Assembly: GCA_021782525.1 (NCBI GenBank)
Contig: JAJXUY010000017.1
Coordinates: forward strand, 1 to 13,221
Direction: 5' to 3'
DNA length: 13,221 bases
Source: Acidobacteriota bacterium
GTDB lineage: Bacteria > Acidobacteriota > Thermoanaerobaculia > Thermoanaerobaculales > Thermoanaerobaculaceae
The notes under the pieces were generated by a model. It had not been told where the DNA came from and searched no databases. It was given only the letters and a program-made list of their open reading frames with translations. Numbering within the stretch: position 1 is the first letter of the stretch; every line of letters starts with the position of its first letter. This document shows positions 1 through 5,928 of this stretch, piece after piece. The position numbers and the translations under genes were made by a program.

Positions 1-1
1 C

Positions 2-715
2 GGGATCGAGACGATCACCTACGTGCTCGCGGGGACGGTCGAGCACGGCGACAGCATGGGGCACGCGGGCGCGATCGGCGCCGGCGACGTGCAGTGGATG
101 ACGGCGGGGCGGGGGATCCTGCACCAGGAGATGCCGAAGGGCGACCCGACCGGGCGGATGCACGGCTTCCAGCTCTGGGCGAACCTGCCGGCGGCGCAGA
201 AGATGATCCCGCCGCGCTACCAGGAGGTGAAGTCGGCCGACATCCCGGAGGTGACGGACGACGACGGCACGCGGGTGCGGGTGGTGTGCGGCACCGTGTG
301 GGGCAAGCAGGGGCCGGTGGACGGGATCGCGGCCGACCCGACGTACCTCGACGTGACGGTGCCGGCCGGGCGGCGGGCGACGCTGCCGGTGGAGACGGCG
401 CGGCAGGCGTTCGCGTACGTGTTCGCGGGGACGGGGAAGTTCTGCAACGCGTCGGGGCCGCTGTCCGTGCCGACGGAGCCGGTGGGGTGGGCCGACACGG
501 CGCCGCCGGCGGAGGCGGCGAACCGGTCGCTGGTGCTGTTTGACGGCGGCGACGAGGTGACGGTGCAGGCGGGCGAGGAGGGGGTGCGCTTCCTGCTGGT
601 GTCGGGGCTGCCGCTGCGCGAGCCGGTCGCCTGGTACGGCCCGATCGTGATGAACACGCAGGCCGAGCTGCGCCAGGCGTTCGACGAGCTGCAGCGCGGC
701 ACGTTCATCAAGTAG
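2..715 (+). CDS. Pirin family protein, 5' end outside the window
   Basis: Pirins are bicupin proteins; several bind a metal in the N-terminal cupin, and some act as quercetin dioxygenases or redox-responsive regulators. The reading frame is open from base 2, so the start and the first pair of metal-ligand histidines are missing. What remains begins with GIETITYVLAGTVEH, followed by the family signature GDVQWMTAGRGILHQEMP. In that signature the His and Glu of LHQE match the second pair of metal ligands. HGFQLWANLPAAQK follows, and the C-terminal cupin ends in GPIVMNTQAELRQAFDELQRGTFIK. About 237 residues are visible, most of a usual pirin of 280-300. The gene faces the minus-strand toxin gene with only 22 bp between stops. 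The last 78 bp occur again at 1687-1764. Family assignment is firm; the substrate is unknown. Confidence 0.93.
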   Translation, partial: GIETITYVLAGTVEHGDSMGHAGAIGAGDVQWMTAGRGILHQEMPKGDPTGRMHGFQLWANLPAAQKMIPPRYQEVKSADIPEVTDDDGTRVRVVCGTVWGKQGPVDGIAADPTYLDVTVPAGRRATLPVETARQAFAYVFAGTGKFCNASGPLSVPTEPVGWADTAPPAEAANRSLVLFDGGDEVTVQAGEEGVRFLLVSGLPLREPVAWYGPIVMNTQAELRQAFDELQRGTFIK

Positions 716-722
716 AACGCCC

Positions 723-735
723 GCGCCGTCGGCGC
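723..735. other. Small GC hairpin between convergent genes
   Basis: GCGCC-gtc-GGCGC is a 5-bp stem with a 3-base loop in the 22-bp gap between the pirin stop and the HepT-like stop. There is no T tract on either side, so at best it is a weak end signal for both transcripts. Confidence 0.25.
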
Positions 736-737
736 CG

Positions 738-1082
738 TTACGGGTCGCGCGTCAGCGCTTCCTCGAGCGCGCCGACGAGCGCCGGCAGGTCGCCGGTCGC
801 AACGGCCCACACGACGTCGCGGTCCACGGAGGCGTAGCCGTGCACGAGCCGGTTCCTCATGCCGATCATCTCCCGCCAGGGGAGTCCTCCCAGTTCGTCG
901 CGGGTCGCCTCCGAGACCTTGCCGGCGGCTTCCCCGATCACCTCGATGAAGCGCTCGAGCGCGGCCGCGAGGACGGCGTCGTGGCTCAGGTCCTGCCGTG
1001 TCCTCCCGCGCGTCGCCGCGACCGCCTCGCGGGCGCAGTCCAGCATGTCTCGGAGGAGGACACGATCCTCAGGCGGCCTCAT
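738..1082 (-). CDS. HepT-like HEPN ribonuclease toxin (DUF86)
   Basis: This 114-residue, mostly helical protein matches the HepT/DUF86 family of HEPN toxins. The HEPN ribonuclease motif RX4HXY is intact: R76, H81 and Y83 in RNRLVHGY. In the studied Shewanella system, HepT is an RNase and the Tyr of this motif is AMPylated by its partner MntA, which disarms it. The start is the ATG at 1082, lying inside the end of the nucleotidyltransferase gene with a 14-bp overlap. The two are therefore probably translated together, antitoxin first. The order differs from the Shewanella operon, where hepT comes first. Both active sites look intact, so the pair may be functional. The target RNA cannot be told from sequence. 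Confidence 0.88.
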   Translation of the reverse strand: MRPPEDRVLLRDMLDCAREAVAATRGRTRQDLSHDAVLAAALERFIEVIGEAAGKVSEATRDELGGLPWREMIGMRNRLVHGYASVDRDVVWAVATGDLPALVGALEEALTRDP

Positions 1083-1371
1083 AGAGGGAGAGAGCCTCGC
1101 GCACGACGCGGTCGCGGAAATGGGGGCTCAAGAACCCCGGGGTGTTGAGATCGACGGGTCGGCCGAGGAGCTGCGACAGCTCGTCCTGGATCGCGATGAA
1201 GCGCAGGCCGGGGGTCCGGCCGGGCTCGAACTCGACGAGGACGTCCACGTCGCTGTCGGGGCGAACGTCGCCATGCAGCACCGAGCCGAACAGGGCGAGT
1301 CGGCGGATGCCGTGGCGCCGGCAGAACGTTGCGAGCACGTCGCGGTCGACGGCGAAGGCGTGCGGTGACAT
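1069..1371 (-). CDS. MntA-like minimal nucleotidyltransferase antitoxin
   Basis: This 100-residue protein is of the MNT (DNA polymerase beta-like) superfamily. The signature G-S-X10-D-X-D is exact: G29, S30, D41, D43, within [21 protein letters not shown]. The third metal-binding Asp is D74 in RPVDLNT. In characterised pairs this enzyme transfers AMP to the HEPN toxin. I place the start at the ATG at 1371 (MSPHAFAV). The frame is open back to 1461, but that extra stretch is an Arg/Pro/Ser-rich run unlike the family, and 1371 gives the usual length. TAGCAT (1379-1384, minus strand) sits 7 bases before this ATG and no ribosome-binding site is seen, so the mRNA may be leaderless. It overlaps the toxin gene by 14 bp. 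Confidence 0.87.
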   Translation of the reverse strand: MSPHAFAVDRDVLATFCRRHGIRRLALFGSVLHGDVRPDSDVDVLVEFEPGRTPGLRFIAIQDELSQLLGRPVDLNTPGFLSPHFRDRVVREALSLYEAA

Positions 1372-1378
1372 CGAGTTG

Positions 1379-1384
1379 ATGCTA
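1379..1384 (-). promoter_or_regulatory. Candidate -10 box (TAGCAT) for the toxin-antitoxin pair
   Basis: TAGCAT on the minus strand fits TAnnnT and ends 7 bases before the antitoxin ATG, where transcription would begin at or beside the start codon. No -35 match is seen at the usual distance, so this is a position-based guess. Confidence 0.35.
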
Positions 1385-1485
1385 CCACGCTGACCGGATG
1401 CGGGGGCGCACCGCTGGCCGCTCGACGGGCGGCTCGGCCGAGGCCGGGTCTGTCGTCGCATGGAAAGCGGCGCGCGGCCGGGCGC

Positions 1486-1635
1486 TCAGCCGCTCGGCGC
1501 GAGGCGCTCGATGAGCTGCGTGAGAGCGACGCACCCGGCCGCGGGCCCGGCAGCGCTGACGGTGAAGGGACGACTCACCTCGGCCGCGACGAGGACAGGC
1601 TCGACACGCTCGATCCAAAAGGTGCACAGCACCAT
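1486..1635 (-). CDS. Possible small protein, 49 residues, unrecognised
   Basis: An ATG at 1635 opens a 49-codon frame beginning MVLCTFWIERVEPVLVAAEV and ending LTQLIERLAPSG, with about 83% G/C at third positions and a protein-like mix of residues. A TGA lies three codons before the ATG, so the frame cannot be longer. There is no ribosome-binding site before the ATG, and the start lies in the AT-richer patch. It may be the tail of a decayed gene or chance. I recognise no family. Confidence 0.2.
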   Translation of the reverse strand: MVLCTFWIERVEPVLVAAEVSRPFTVSAAGPAAGCVALTQLIERLAPSG

Positions 1636-1686
1636 TTGCAATCAGTTTTGTATTTGGTGTCACCAGCTGCAAGTGAGCTTGCCCTC

Positions 1687-1764
1687 GGCCCGATCGTGGC
1701 GAACACCCAGGCCGAGCTGCGCCAGGCGTTCGACGAGCTGGAGAACGGGACGTTCCTGAAGTAG
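1687..1764 (+). pseudogene. Pirin gene tail, detached second copy
   Basis: These 78 bp align without gaps to the last 78 bp of the pirin gene (638-715), with 69 identical bases and a perfect 33-bp core (659-691 against 1708-1740). They encode GPIVANTQAELRQAFDELENGTFLK and a stop, against GPIVMNTQAELRQAFDELQRGTFIK. Homology ends sharply at the stop codon. Upstream, the frame reads LYLVSPAASELAL, which only faintly recalls the LLVSGLPLREPVAWY of the intact gene. There is no start codon or rest of a pirin, so this is a remnant: either of a tandem paralogue or of the original gene end displaced by an insertion. Confidence 0.82.
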
Positions 1765-1885
1765 GGGAGCGACCATCGCGATTGGCGTTTGGCGGCGCCC
1801 AACGCAAGATTGATTGGGTTCGGTCGGAGCGGAGGTTGGCCCGCTGCGAGAGGTGCCGCCGCTGCATGGCGAGAACCGGGCGGCC

Positions 1886-1903
1886 ACGTGGGGCTTCCCA
1901 CGT
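1886..1903. terminator. Hairpin, possible weak terminator
   Basis: ACGTGGG-gctt-CCCACGT is a perfect 7-bp stem with a 4-base loop, placed after the pirin remnant (+) and after the repeat arrays that follow the kinase gene (-). Neither side has a T tract, so a role in ending transcription is uncertain. Confidence 0.3.
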
Positions 1904-1940
1904 TGTCGGGAATGAGGCCGCCGCCAAGCTCCTTTTCCTC

Positions 1941-2000
1941 CCGAGCCCCGAGCCCCGAGCCCCGAGCCCCGAGCCCCGAGCCCCGAGCCCCGAGCCCCGA
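1941..2000. repeat. Tandem repeat of CCCCGAG, about 8.6 copies
   Basis: A perfect run of the 7-bp unit CCCCGAG: seven full copies flanked by partial ones. On the minus strand it reads GGGGCTC repeated, that is, runs of four G separated by three bases, the classic pattern for a G-quadruplex. It lies downstream of the minus-strand kinase gene, so the kinase mRNA tail would contain the G-rich strand if transcription continues this far. Confidence 0.93.
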
Positions 2001-2010
2001 TCTGTTCGGA

Positions 2011-2065
2011 CCACGGACCACGGACCACGGGCCACGGCCCACGGGCCACGGCCACGGACCACGAT
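2011..2065. repeat. Degenerate tandem repeat of CCACGGR, about 8 copies
   Basis: Eight units of a second heptamer (CCACGGA, CCACGGG and CCACGGC; one unit is 6 bp, the last is CCACGAT). It sits 10 bp from the CCCCGAG array and 19 bp from the kinase stop. Sub-segments such as 2029-2040 and 2036-2047 are self-complementary (GGGCC/GGCCC), so short overlapping hairpins are possible. Confidence 0.88.
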
Positions 2066-2083
2066 TCCTCCGCGGTCGGGCGC

Positions 2084-4033
2084 CTACGCGTCCTCGTCCA
2101 GGACCTCGCGGATCGTGGCGAAGAGCAGCGCGAGCGGGTACGGTTTGTGCAGGACGCGGCGCGCGCCGGGGAAGCTCGCGAGGTCGATCGAGGCGTCGCC
2201 CGACGAGATGACGACCTTGACCGATGGGCGCAACTCGAGCATGCGCCGCAGCAGCTCCTCGCCGTGCAGCTTCGGCAGCGTGCGGTCGAGGAGGACGAGG
2301 TCGATCTCCCCCGCGCGCTCGCGGAAGAACTCGAGGCCCTCCTCGCCGTCGGTCGCCGCCAGGACGGTGTACCCGACCTGCTCGAGGATCTCGTGCGTCA
2401 GCGCGAGGATCTGCGGCTCGTCGTCCACCACGAGGATGGTCTCGGTAACGCCGACGAGCGCCGGCGCCGAGGTTTCGCGGCGGTCCGGGCGCTCCGCCGC
2501 GAGCGGAAGGTAGAGGTGGAACGTCGATCCTGCGCCCTCGGCGGTGTCAACGTCCACCAGGCCGCGGTGCTGGCGGACGACGATGTTGTAGACCATCGCG
2601 AGGCCGAGCCCTTGGCCCTTGCGCTCGCCCTTCTCCTTGGTGGTGAACAGCGGGTCGAACGCCTGCTTGCGCACGCGCGGCGACATCCCGACGCCGGTGT
2701 CGGCGACGAGGACGTGGACCCAGCGGCCGGTCTGCAGGGGAGGCTCGTCGCCGTCGCCGGCGACGTGCTCGCGCGCCTCGATCGTCACGCGATCGCCGGC
2801 GCCGGCGCCCTTCTGCTCGATCGCTTGCACCGCGTTGACGCCGAGGTTCATCAGGGCGTGGTAGAGGGTCGATGCGTTGCCGCGCACGAAGAACGTCCCG
2901 GGCGGGATGAGCATGCGCTTCTCGATGATGCGGTCGGTGGTCTCCGCGAGCACCTCGAACACCTCGGCGGCCACGCGGTGGAGGTCGAAGCTCTCGAATT
3001 CGGCCGGGCCGGGGTGCGCCAGCATCTGCAGGCCGCGGACGAGGTCGGCGGCGCGGCGCGACGACTGCAGGATGTTCTCCACGCTGCGGAGCTGGCGCTC
3101 GTCGAACTGGTCGCCCGAGATGCGCAGCGCGTCGGCGTACCCCACGATCGCCGCCAGGATGTTGTTGAAGTCGTGCGCAATGCCGCCCGCGAGCGTGCCG
3201 ATCGAGTCCATGCGCTGGCGCAGCTGCAGCTGCTCCTCGAGCTGCCGCCGCTCCGAGATGTCGCGCACGATCCCCTGCAGGGTGCCGTCCGAGAGCTGCT
3301 TGGCCCTCATCTCCACGAGGACGCGGGAGCCGTCGTTGCGGGTCAGCAGGCGCTCGTTGACGACCGTCTCGCCGCGGGCGATCAGGTCGTAGCGCAGCGG
3401 CGCGGCCGCGAGGACGTCGGGGGCGAAAAGCAGCTGGAAGCCGCGGCCGAGCAGCTCTTCCCGTGCGTACCCGGTCAGCTCGCACGCGCGCTCGTTGACG
3501 CCGGTGAACGTGCCGTCCGGGGCCCCGAGGAAGATGGCGTCGGCCGCTTGCTCCAGGATCAGGAGCGCGCGCTCCTCGTTGGCCCGCAAGGCGTCCTGCA
3601 GCGCCTGCGTCGCCTCCTCGTACTCGGTGACGTCCTGGATCGTGCCGGTCACCAGCGTGGGCCGGCCCTCCTCGCCGCGCGTCGCCTCGGCGAACGAGTG
3701 GACGTAGCGGACGGCGCCGTCGCCGTGCCGCCGGATGCGGAAGCGCAGCTCGTACGGCGTGCCCCGCTCGACCAGCTCGCGCAGCGCTTGGTCGAGGACG
3801 GGACGGTCCTCGGCGAGCGGGATCCCCTTGACGAGGTCGAACGGGAGCAGGTTGTCCGGGGTCGGCTCCAGCCCGTAGATGCGGAACGCCTCGTCCGATC
3901 CCCACATCACGCTCGTGCCGAGGTCCAGCTCCCAACTCCCGAGGTGCGCCACGCGCTGCGCGCGGCGTAGCCGCGCCTCGCTGACGGCGAGGGCGCCGCC
4001 CGGGTTCCGGTCGTCGCGGGTCATGTCCGCCAT
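2084..4033 (-). CDS. Hybrid sensor histidine kinase (PAS-PAS-HisKA-HATPase-receiver)
   Basis: This 649-residue soluble kinase has no transmembrane segment. Two PAS domains (about 20-140 and 155-265) precede a HisKA dimerisation domain with the phosphorylated His287 in GGIAHDFNN. The ATPase domain has its N box at NLGVNAVQAI (N396, N400), G1 at DTGVGM (D445) and G2 at GQGLGL (473-477). A C-terminal receiver (about 531-649) has acidic D537/D538, phospho-acceptor D583, S610/S611 and K630. All catalytic residues are present. The layout matches cytosolic PAS kinases that pass phosphate from His to their own receiver. There is no output or Hpt domain and no separate regulator beside it, so the partner is elsewhere. 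The ATG at 4033 has only a weak ribosome-binding site; an in-frame ATG at 4024 is an alternative. The signal sensed is unknown. Confidence 0.93.
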   Translation of the reverse strand: MADMTRDDRNPGGALAVSEARLRRAQRVAHLGSWELDLGTSVMWGSDEAFRIYGLEPTPDNLLPFDLVKGIPLAEDRPVLDQALRELVERGTPYELRFRIRRHGDGAVRYVHSFAEATRGEEGRPTLVTGTIQDVTEYEEATQALQDALRANEERALLILEQAADAIFLGAPDGTFTGVNERACELTGYAREELLGRGFQLLFAPDVLAAAPLRYDLIARGETVVNERLLTRNDGSRVLVEMRAKQLSDGTLQGIVRDISERRQLEEQLQLRQRMDSIGTLAGGIAHDFNNILAAIVGYADALRISGDQFDERQLRSVENILQSSRRAADLVRGLQMLAHPGPAEFESFDLHRVAAEVFEVLAETTDRIIEKRMLIPPGTFFVRGNASTLYHALMNLGVNAVQAIEQKGAGAGDRVTIEAREHVAGDGDEPPLQTGRWVHVLVADTGVGMSPRVRKQAFDPLFTTKEKGERKGQGLGLAMVYNIVVRQHRGLVDVDTAEGAGSTFHLYLPLAAERPDRRETSAPALVGVTETILVVDDEPQILALTHEILEQVGYTVLAATDGEEGLEFFRERAGEIDLVLLDRTLPKLHGEELLRRMLELRPSVKVVISSGDASIDLASFPGARRVLHKPYPLALLFATIREVLDEDA

Positions 4034-4056
4034 CTGAGGTCCAGAAGAGTCAGCTC

Positions 4057-4062
4057 ATTATA
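4057..4062 (-). promoter_or_regulatory. Candidate -10 box (TATAAT) of the kinase gene
   Basis: A perfect TATAAT on the minus strand, 23 bases before the kinase ATG, which predicts a leader of about 17 bases. The hexamer 17 bases upstream (CGGCGA) does not match TTGACA. In such GC-rich DNA a perfect TATAAT just before a gene and just after a terminator-like hairpin is unlikely to be chance. Confidence 0.5.
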
Positions 4063-4164
4063 GCGGCCGGCCCGATCGATCGCCGCGCGGTCGCGGGCGG
4101 CCCCGGCCGGCCAGCCTCGGCGCCGCCGGCGCCGGGGCACTCACATCGAAGCGCAAGGAAAGAC

Positions 4165-4186
4165 GGGGCCGGCTGGCGCCGGCCCC
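4165..4186 (-). terminator. Terminator hairpin after the smaller S8 protease
   Basis: GGGGCCGGC / GCCGGCCCC forms a perfect 9-bp stem with a 4-base loop, 25 bp beyond the protease stop. On the minus strand it is followed by the T-rich GTCTTTCCTTG. It separates the protease from the kinase promoter. Confidence 0.65.
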
Positions 4187-4211
4187 GCCGCTGTGGACCA
4201 GTGGGACGGCG

Positions 4212-5561
4212 TTACTCGACCGCGCGCCAGGCGTTGATACGGCCCTTGCCGGAGTACGGGTCGGCGCCGGGCTTGAGGATGTCGTCGGAGGAGTTCTCGA
4301 TGATCGCCTTGAGCTGTGCCGGCTTCATCTTGCCGTATTTGCCGACGATCAGCGCGGCGACGCCGGAGACGTGCGGCGCCGCCATCGAGGTGCCCGCGGC
4401 GAAGTAGTAGCGGTAGACGTACGTGGTCTGCGTCGGATGGGTCCAGCCGCCTGGGGCCAAGATCATGTCGTAGTAGTACGTCGCGTCCGGGTAGAGCATG
4501 AAGTCGCCGCCCGGCGCCGTCACGTTGACGACCGACTGGCCGTAGTTGGTGTAAGAGGCGGGCCGGTCGAAGACAGCCGTGTCGCCAAGGTTGTAGAAGT
4601 CGATGGGGCCGGTCGCCGCGACCGCCATGCCGTTCCCCGACTGGGCGGGGATCGACCACAGCCGGCTGTTGAGGTTGGCGGCCTCGTTGCCGGCCGCGCT
4701 GACGCAGAGCACGCCGGAAGCCGTGGCGTAGTCGATCGCGCGGTTGAGCGCTGCGATCAGCGGCCCGGCGCCGCCGCCGCCCGCGTTGATGCGGTCGAAC
4801 GTCGCGCCGAGGCTCATGTTGGCGACGTCGGCCCCGATGCTCGCCGCGTACACGAGGCCCTGGATCAGCCACGAGAACGACCCGCTCCCGCTGGCGCTCA
4901 GCACCTTGATCGCGACGATCTCGGCCTGCGGCGCCACACCCTGGATGCCGCGGTTGTTGATCGCGGCGGCGATGATCCCCGCCACGTGCGAGCCGTGGTT
5001 GAAGGCGCCGTACGGCGGATCGAGGTTCGGTTCGGTCGGGACGAACGACGTGCTCAGGGCGAGGTTCAGGTTCGGTGCGAGATCCGGCTGCGTGGTGATG
5101 ATTCCGGTGTCGAGCACCGCCACCCGCGCGCGCTTCACCCCCCAGCCCATGTCACCGGCCGCCGCCGTCTGGTCGGCGTGGATCTGGCGGATGTTCCACT
5201 GGTAGCCCCAAAACGGCTCGGAGTTCACGCCCTGGACCTGCAGGTCGGCCTCCGTGGCCTCGACGGCTCGCTCGTTGTTGATCCAAGGCACGACGATGTC
5301 CTCGGCGGCCTGCTGGACGCGAGCGTCCTTGAGCACGAGCGCGAGGAAGTCCGGGTTGTCGGACGCCGCCACGACGACGCCGACCTGCGGGATCTTCGCG
5401 GTGATCACGCCGCCCGCGTAGGCCACGATGTCGTCGAGGTCGGCGCTCCCCTGGCCCTGGCCCCTCGCCACGATCAGGTAGCCGCGCGGCGCGGCCGCTG
5501 CCGCCGCCACGCCCGCCAGGAGCACCACGAGCACCACGAACACGGTTGCGATCCTCCTCAT
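4212..5561 (-). CDS. Secreted subtilisin-like serine protease (S8)
   Basis: A 449-residue subtilase. Residues 1-24 are a signal peptide ([20 protein letters not shown] then Ala-rich). Residues 25-110 look like an inhibitor-type propeptide. The catalytic domain follows, with D151 in VAVLDTGI, H189 in NHGSHVAGI, the oxyanion Asn292 in SAAGNEA and S392 in [11 protein letters not shown]. The complete triad implies an active enzyme, exported and then processed. The protein ends soon after the catalytic domain with no cell-wall or secretion tail. The frame extends to 5717, but the ATG at 5561 directly follows AAAGGAGGAGGG, an excellent ribosome-binding site, and starts the signal peptide. A long leader and promoter lie upstream; the divergent neighbour is the unknown gene at 5929. 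Confidence 0.93.
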   Translation of the reverse strand: MRRIATVFVVLVVLLAGVAAAAAAPRGYLIVARGQGQGSADLDDIVAYAGGVITAKIPQVGVVVAASDNPDFLALVLKDARVQQAAEDIVVPWINNERAVEATEADLQVQGVNSEPFWGYQWNIRQIHADQTAAAGDMGWGVKRARVAVLDTGIITTQPDLAPNLNLALSTSFVPTEPNLDPPYGAFNHGSHVAGIIAAAINNRGIQGVAPQAEIVAIKVLSASGSGSFSWLIQGLVYAASIGADVANMSLGATFDRINAGGGGAGPLIAALNRAIDYATASGVLCVSAAGNEAANLNSRLWSIPAQSGNGMAVAATGPIDFYNLGDTAVFDRPASYTNYGQSVVNVTAPGGDFMLYPDATYYYDMILAPGGWTHPTQTTYVYRYYFAAGTSMAAPHVSGVAALIVGKYGKMKPAQLKAIIENSSDDILKPGADPYSGKGRINAWRAVE

Positions 5562-5582
5562 CCCTCCTCCTTTCGGCCGCCG

Positions 5583-5650
5583 GTTCGGGCGGCCCGAACG
5601 AACCGATGTGCGCCCCCGCGGGCAACGGGCGGAGCGAACGCCGCGTTCGC
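5583..5650 (-). promoter_or_regulatory. Two hairpins in the leader of the S8 protease mRNA
   Basis: GTTCGGG-cgg-CCCGAAC (5583-5599) and GCGAACG-ccg-CGTTCGC (5634-5650, both as read on the + strand) are 7-bp perfect inverted repeats with 3-base loops. They lie in the roughly 170-base leader predicted for the protease, the first ending about 20 bp before the start codon. They could shape mRNA stability or ribosome access, or bind a protein. No known riboswitch is recognised. Confidence 0.4.
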
Positions 5651-5740
5651 CTCGCGCGCCCCGGCCCCCGGGCGCCAACGGCAGTACGGACAGAAAGAGC
5701 TCACCGCCACAGCTCACCGTCTCACTTGGAACGTGCCGGT

Positions 5741-5769
5741 ACGCTACCGGCCGGCGGCGCCGCTGTCAA
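5741..5769 (-). promoter_or_regulatory. Promoter of the smaller S8 protease
   Basis: On the minus strand, TTGACA (5769-5764), 17 bases, then TAGCGT (5746-5741): a perfect -35, ideal spacing and a TAnnnT -10. An inverted repeat CCGGTA-cgc-TACCGG (5736-5750) covers the -10, a typical place for a repressor. Transcription would start near 5734. Confidence 0.6.
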
Positions 5770-5772
5770 GTC

Positions 5773-5800
5773 AGGTACCAGGTACCGCATTTTGCATTTT
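5773..5800. repeat. Four back-to-back heptamers between divergent promoters
   Basis: The sequence is AGGTACC (5773-5779), AGGTACC (5780-5786), GCATTTT (5787-5793), GCATTTT (5794-5800): two different 7-bp words, each exactly doubled. It fills most of the 36 bp between the two outward-facing TTGACA boxes. Position suggests a site for a regulator acting on both genes. Confidence 0.7.
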
Positions 5801-5805
5801 TCGGG

Positions 5806-5836
5806 TTGACACGGTGGGTGGCGGCTGCCGTACTCT
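5806..5836 (+). promoter_or_regulatory. Promoter of the unknown 211-residue gene
   Basis: A perfect TTGACA (5806-5811) is followed after 19 bases by TACTCT (5831-5836), which fits TAnnnT although the spacing is long. The predicted leader is about 85 bases and ends in the ribosome-binding site GGAGGGAGGA. Confidence 0.5.
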
Positions 5837-5928
5837 TGTCACACGGATTCCGCGGCAACGAGCGTGGTGGGAGGAAGGCCGGCCACCGGCAAGGATCGGG
5901 CGGCCGGCACGGAGGGAGGAGCGCAGGC

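Larger units (their letters stand above)
1372..2083. other. 712-bp stretch without a recognisable full gene
   Basis: Between the antitoxin start and the end of the sensor kinase gene I recognise no complete gene. The stretch holds a 49-codon open frame (1486-1635, minus), an AT-richer patch (about 1617-1680), a copy of the pirin gene tail (1687-1764), a hairpin (1886-1903), and two arrays of 7-bp repeats (1941-2000 and 2011-2065). The + strand frame of the pirin tail is open from 1369 without an ATG. Longer open frames here are probably chance products of GC-rich repeats. The mix of a gene remnant, repeats and uneven composition suggests a site of past rearrangement. Confidence 0.6.

Noticed and set aside
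1941..2065. CRISPR-like array
   Set aside because: The units are 7 bp with no spacers and no cas genes nearby; these are simple tandem repeats.
1782..2513. Pro/Arg/Ser repeat protein read through the heptamer array
   Set aside because: The repeating PEPRAPS pattern comes only from the 7-bp array in frame; the rest runs antisense into the kinase gene and has no start signal.
2147..3970. Long open frame on the + strand opposite the kinase (about 600 codons)
   Set aside because: It is antisense to a gene with every kinase motif intact; its product is Arg/Ala/Val-rich without domains. GC-rich codon use keeps this antisense frame free of stops.
5562..5717. N-terminal extension of the small protease to 5717
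   Set aside because: The added residues are Arg/Gly-rich and lie in the leader with its hairpins; the ATG at 5561 has a strong ribosome-binding site and begins a signal peptide.
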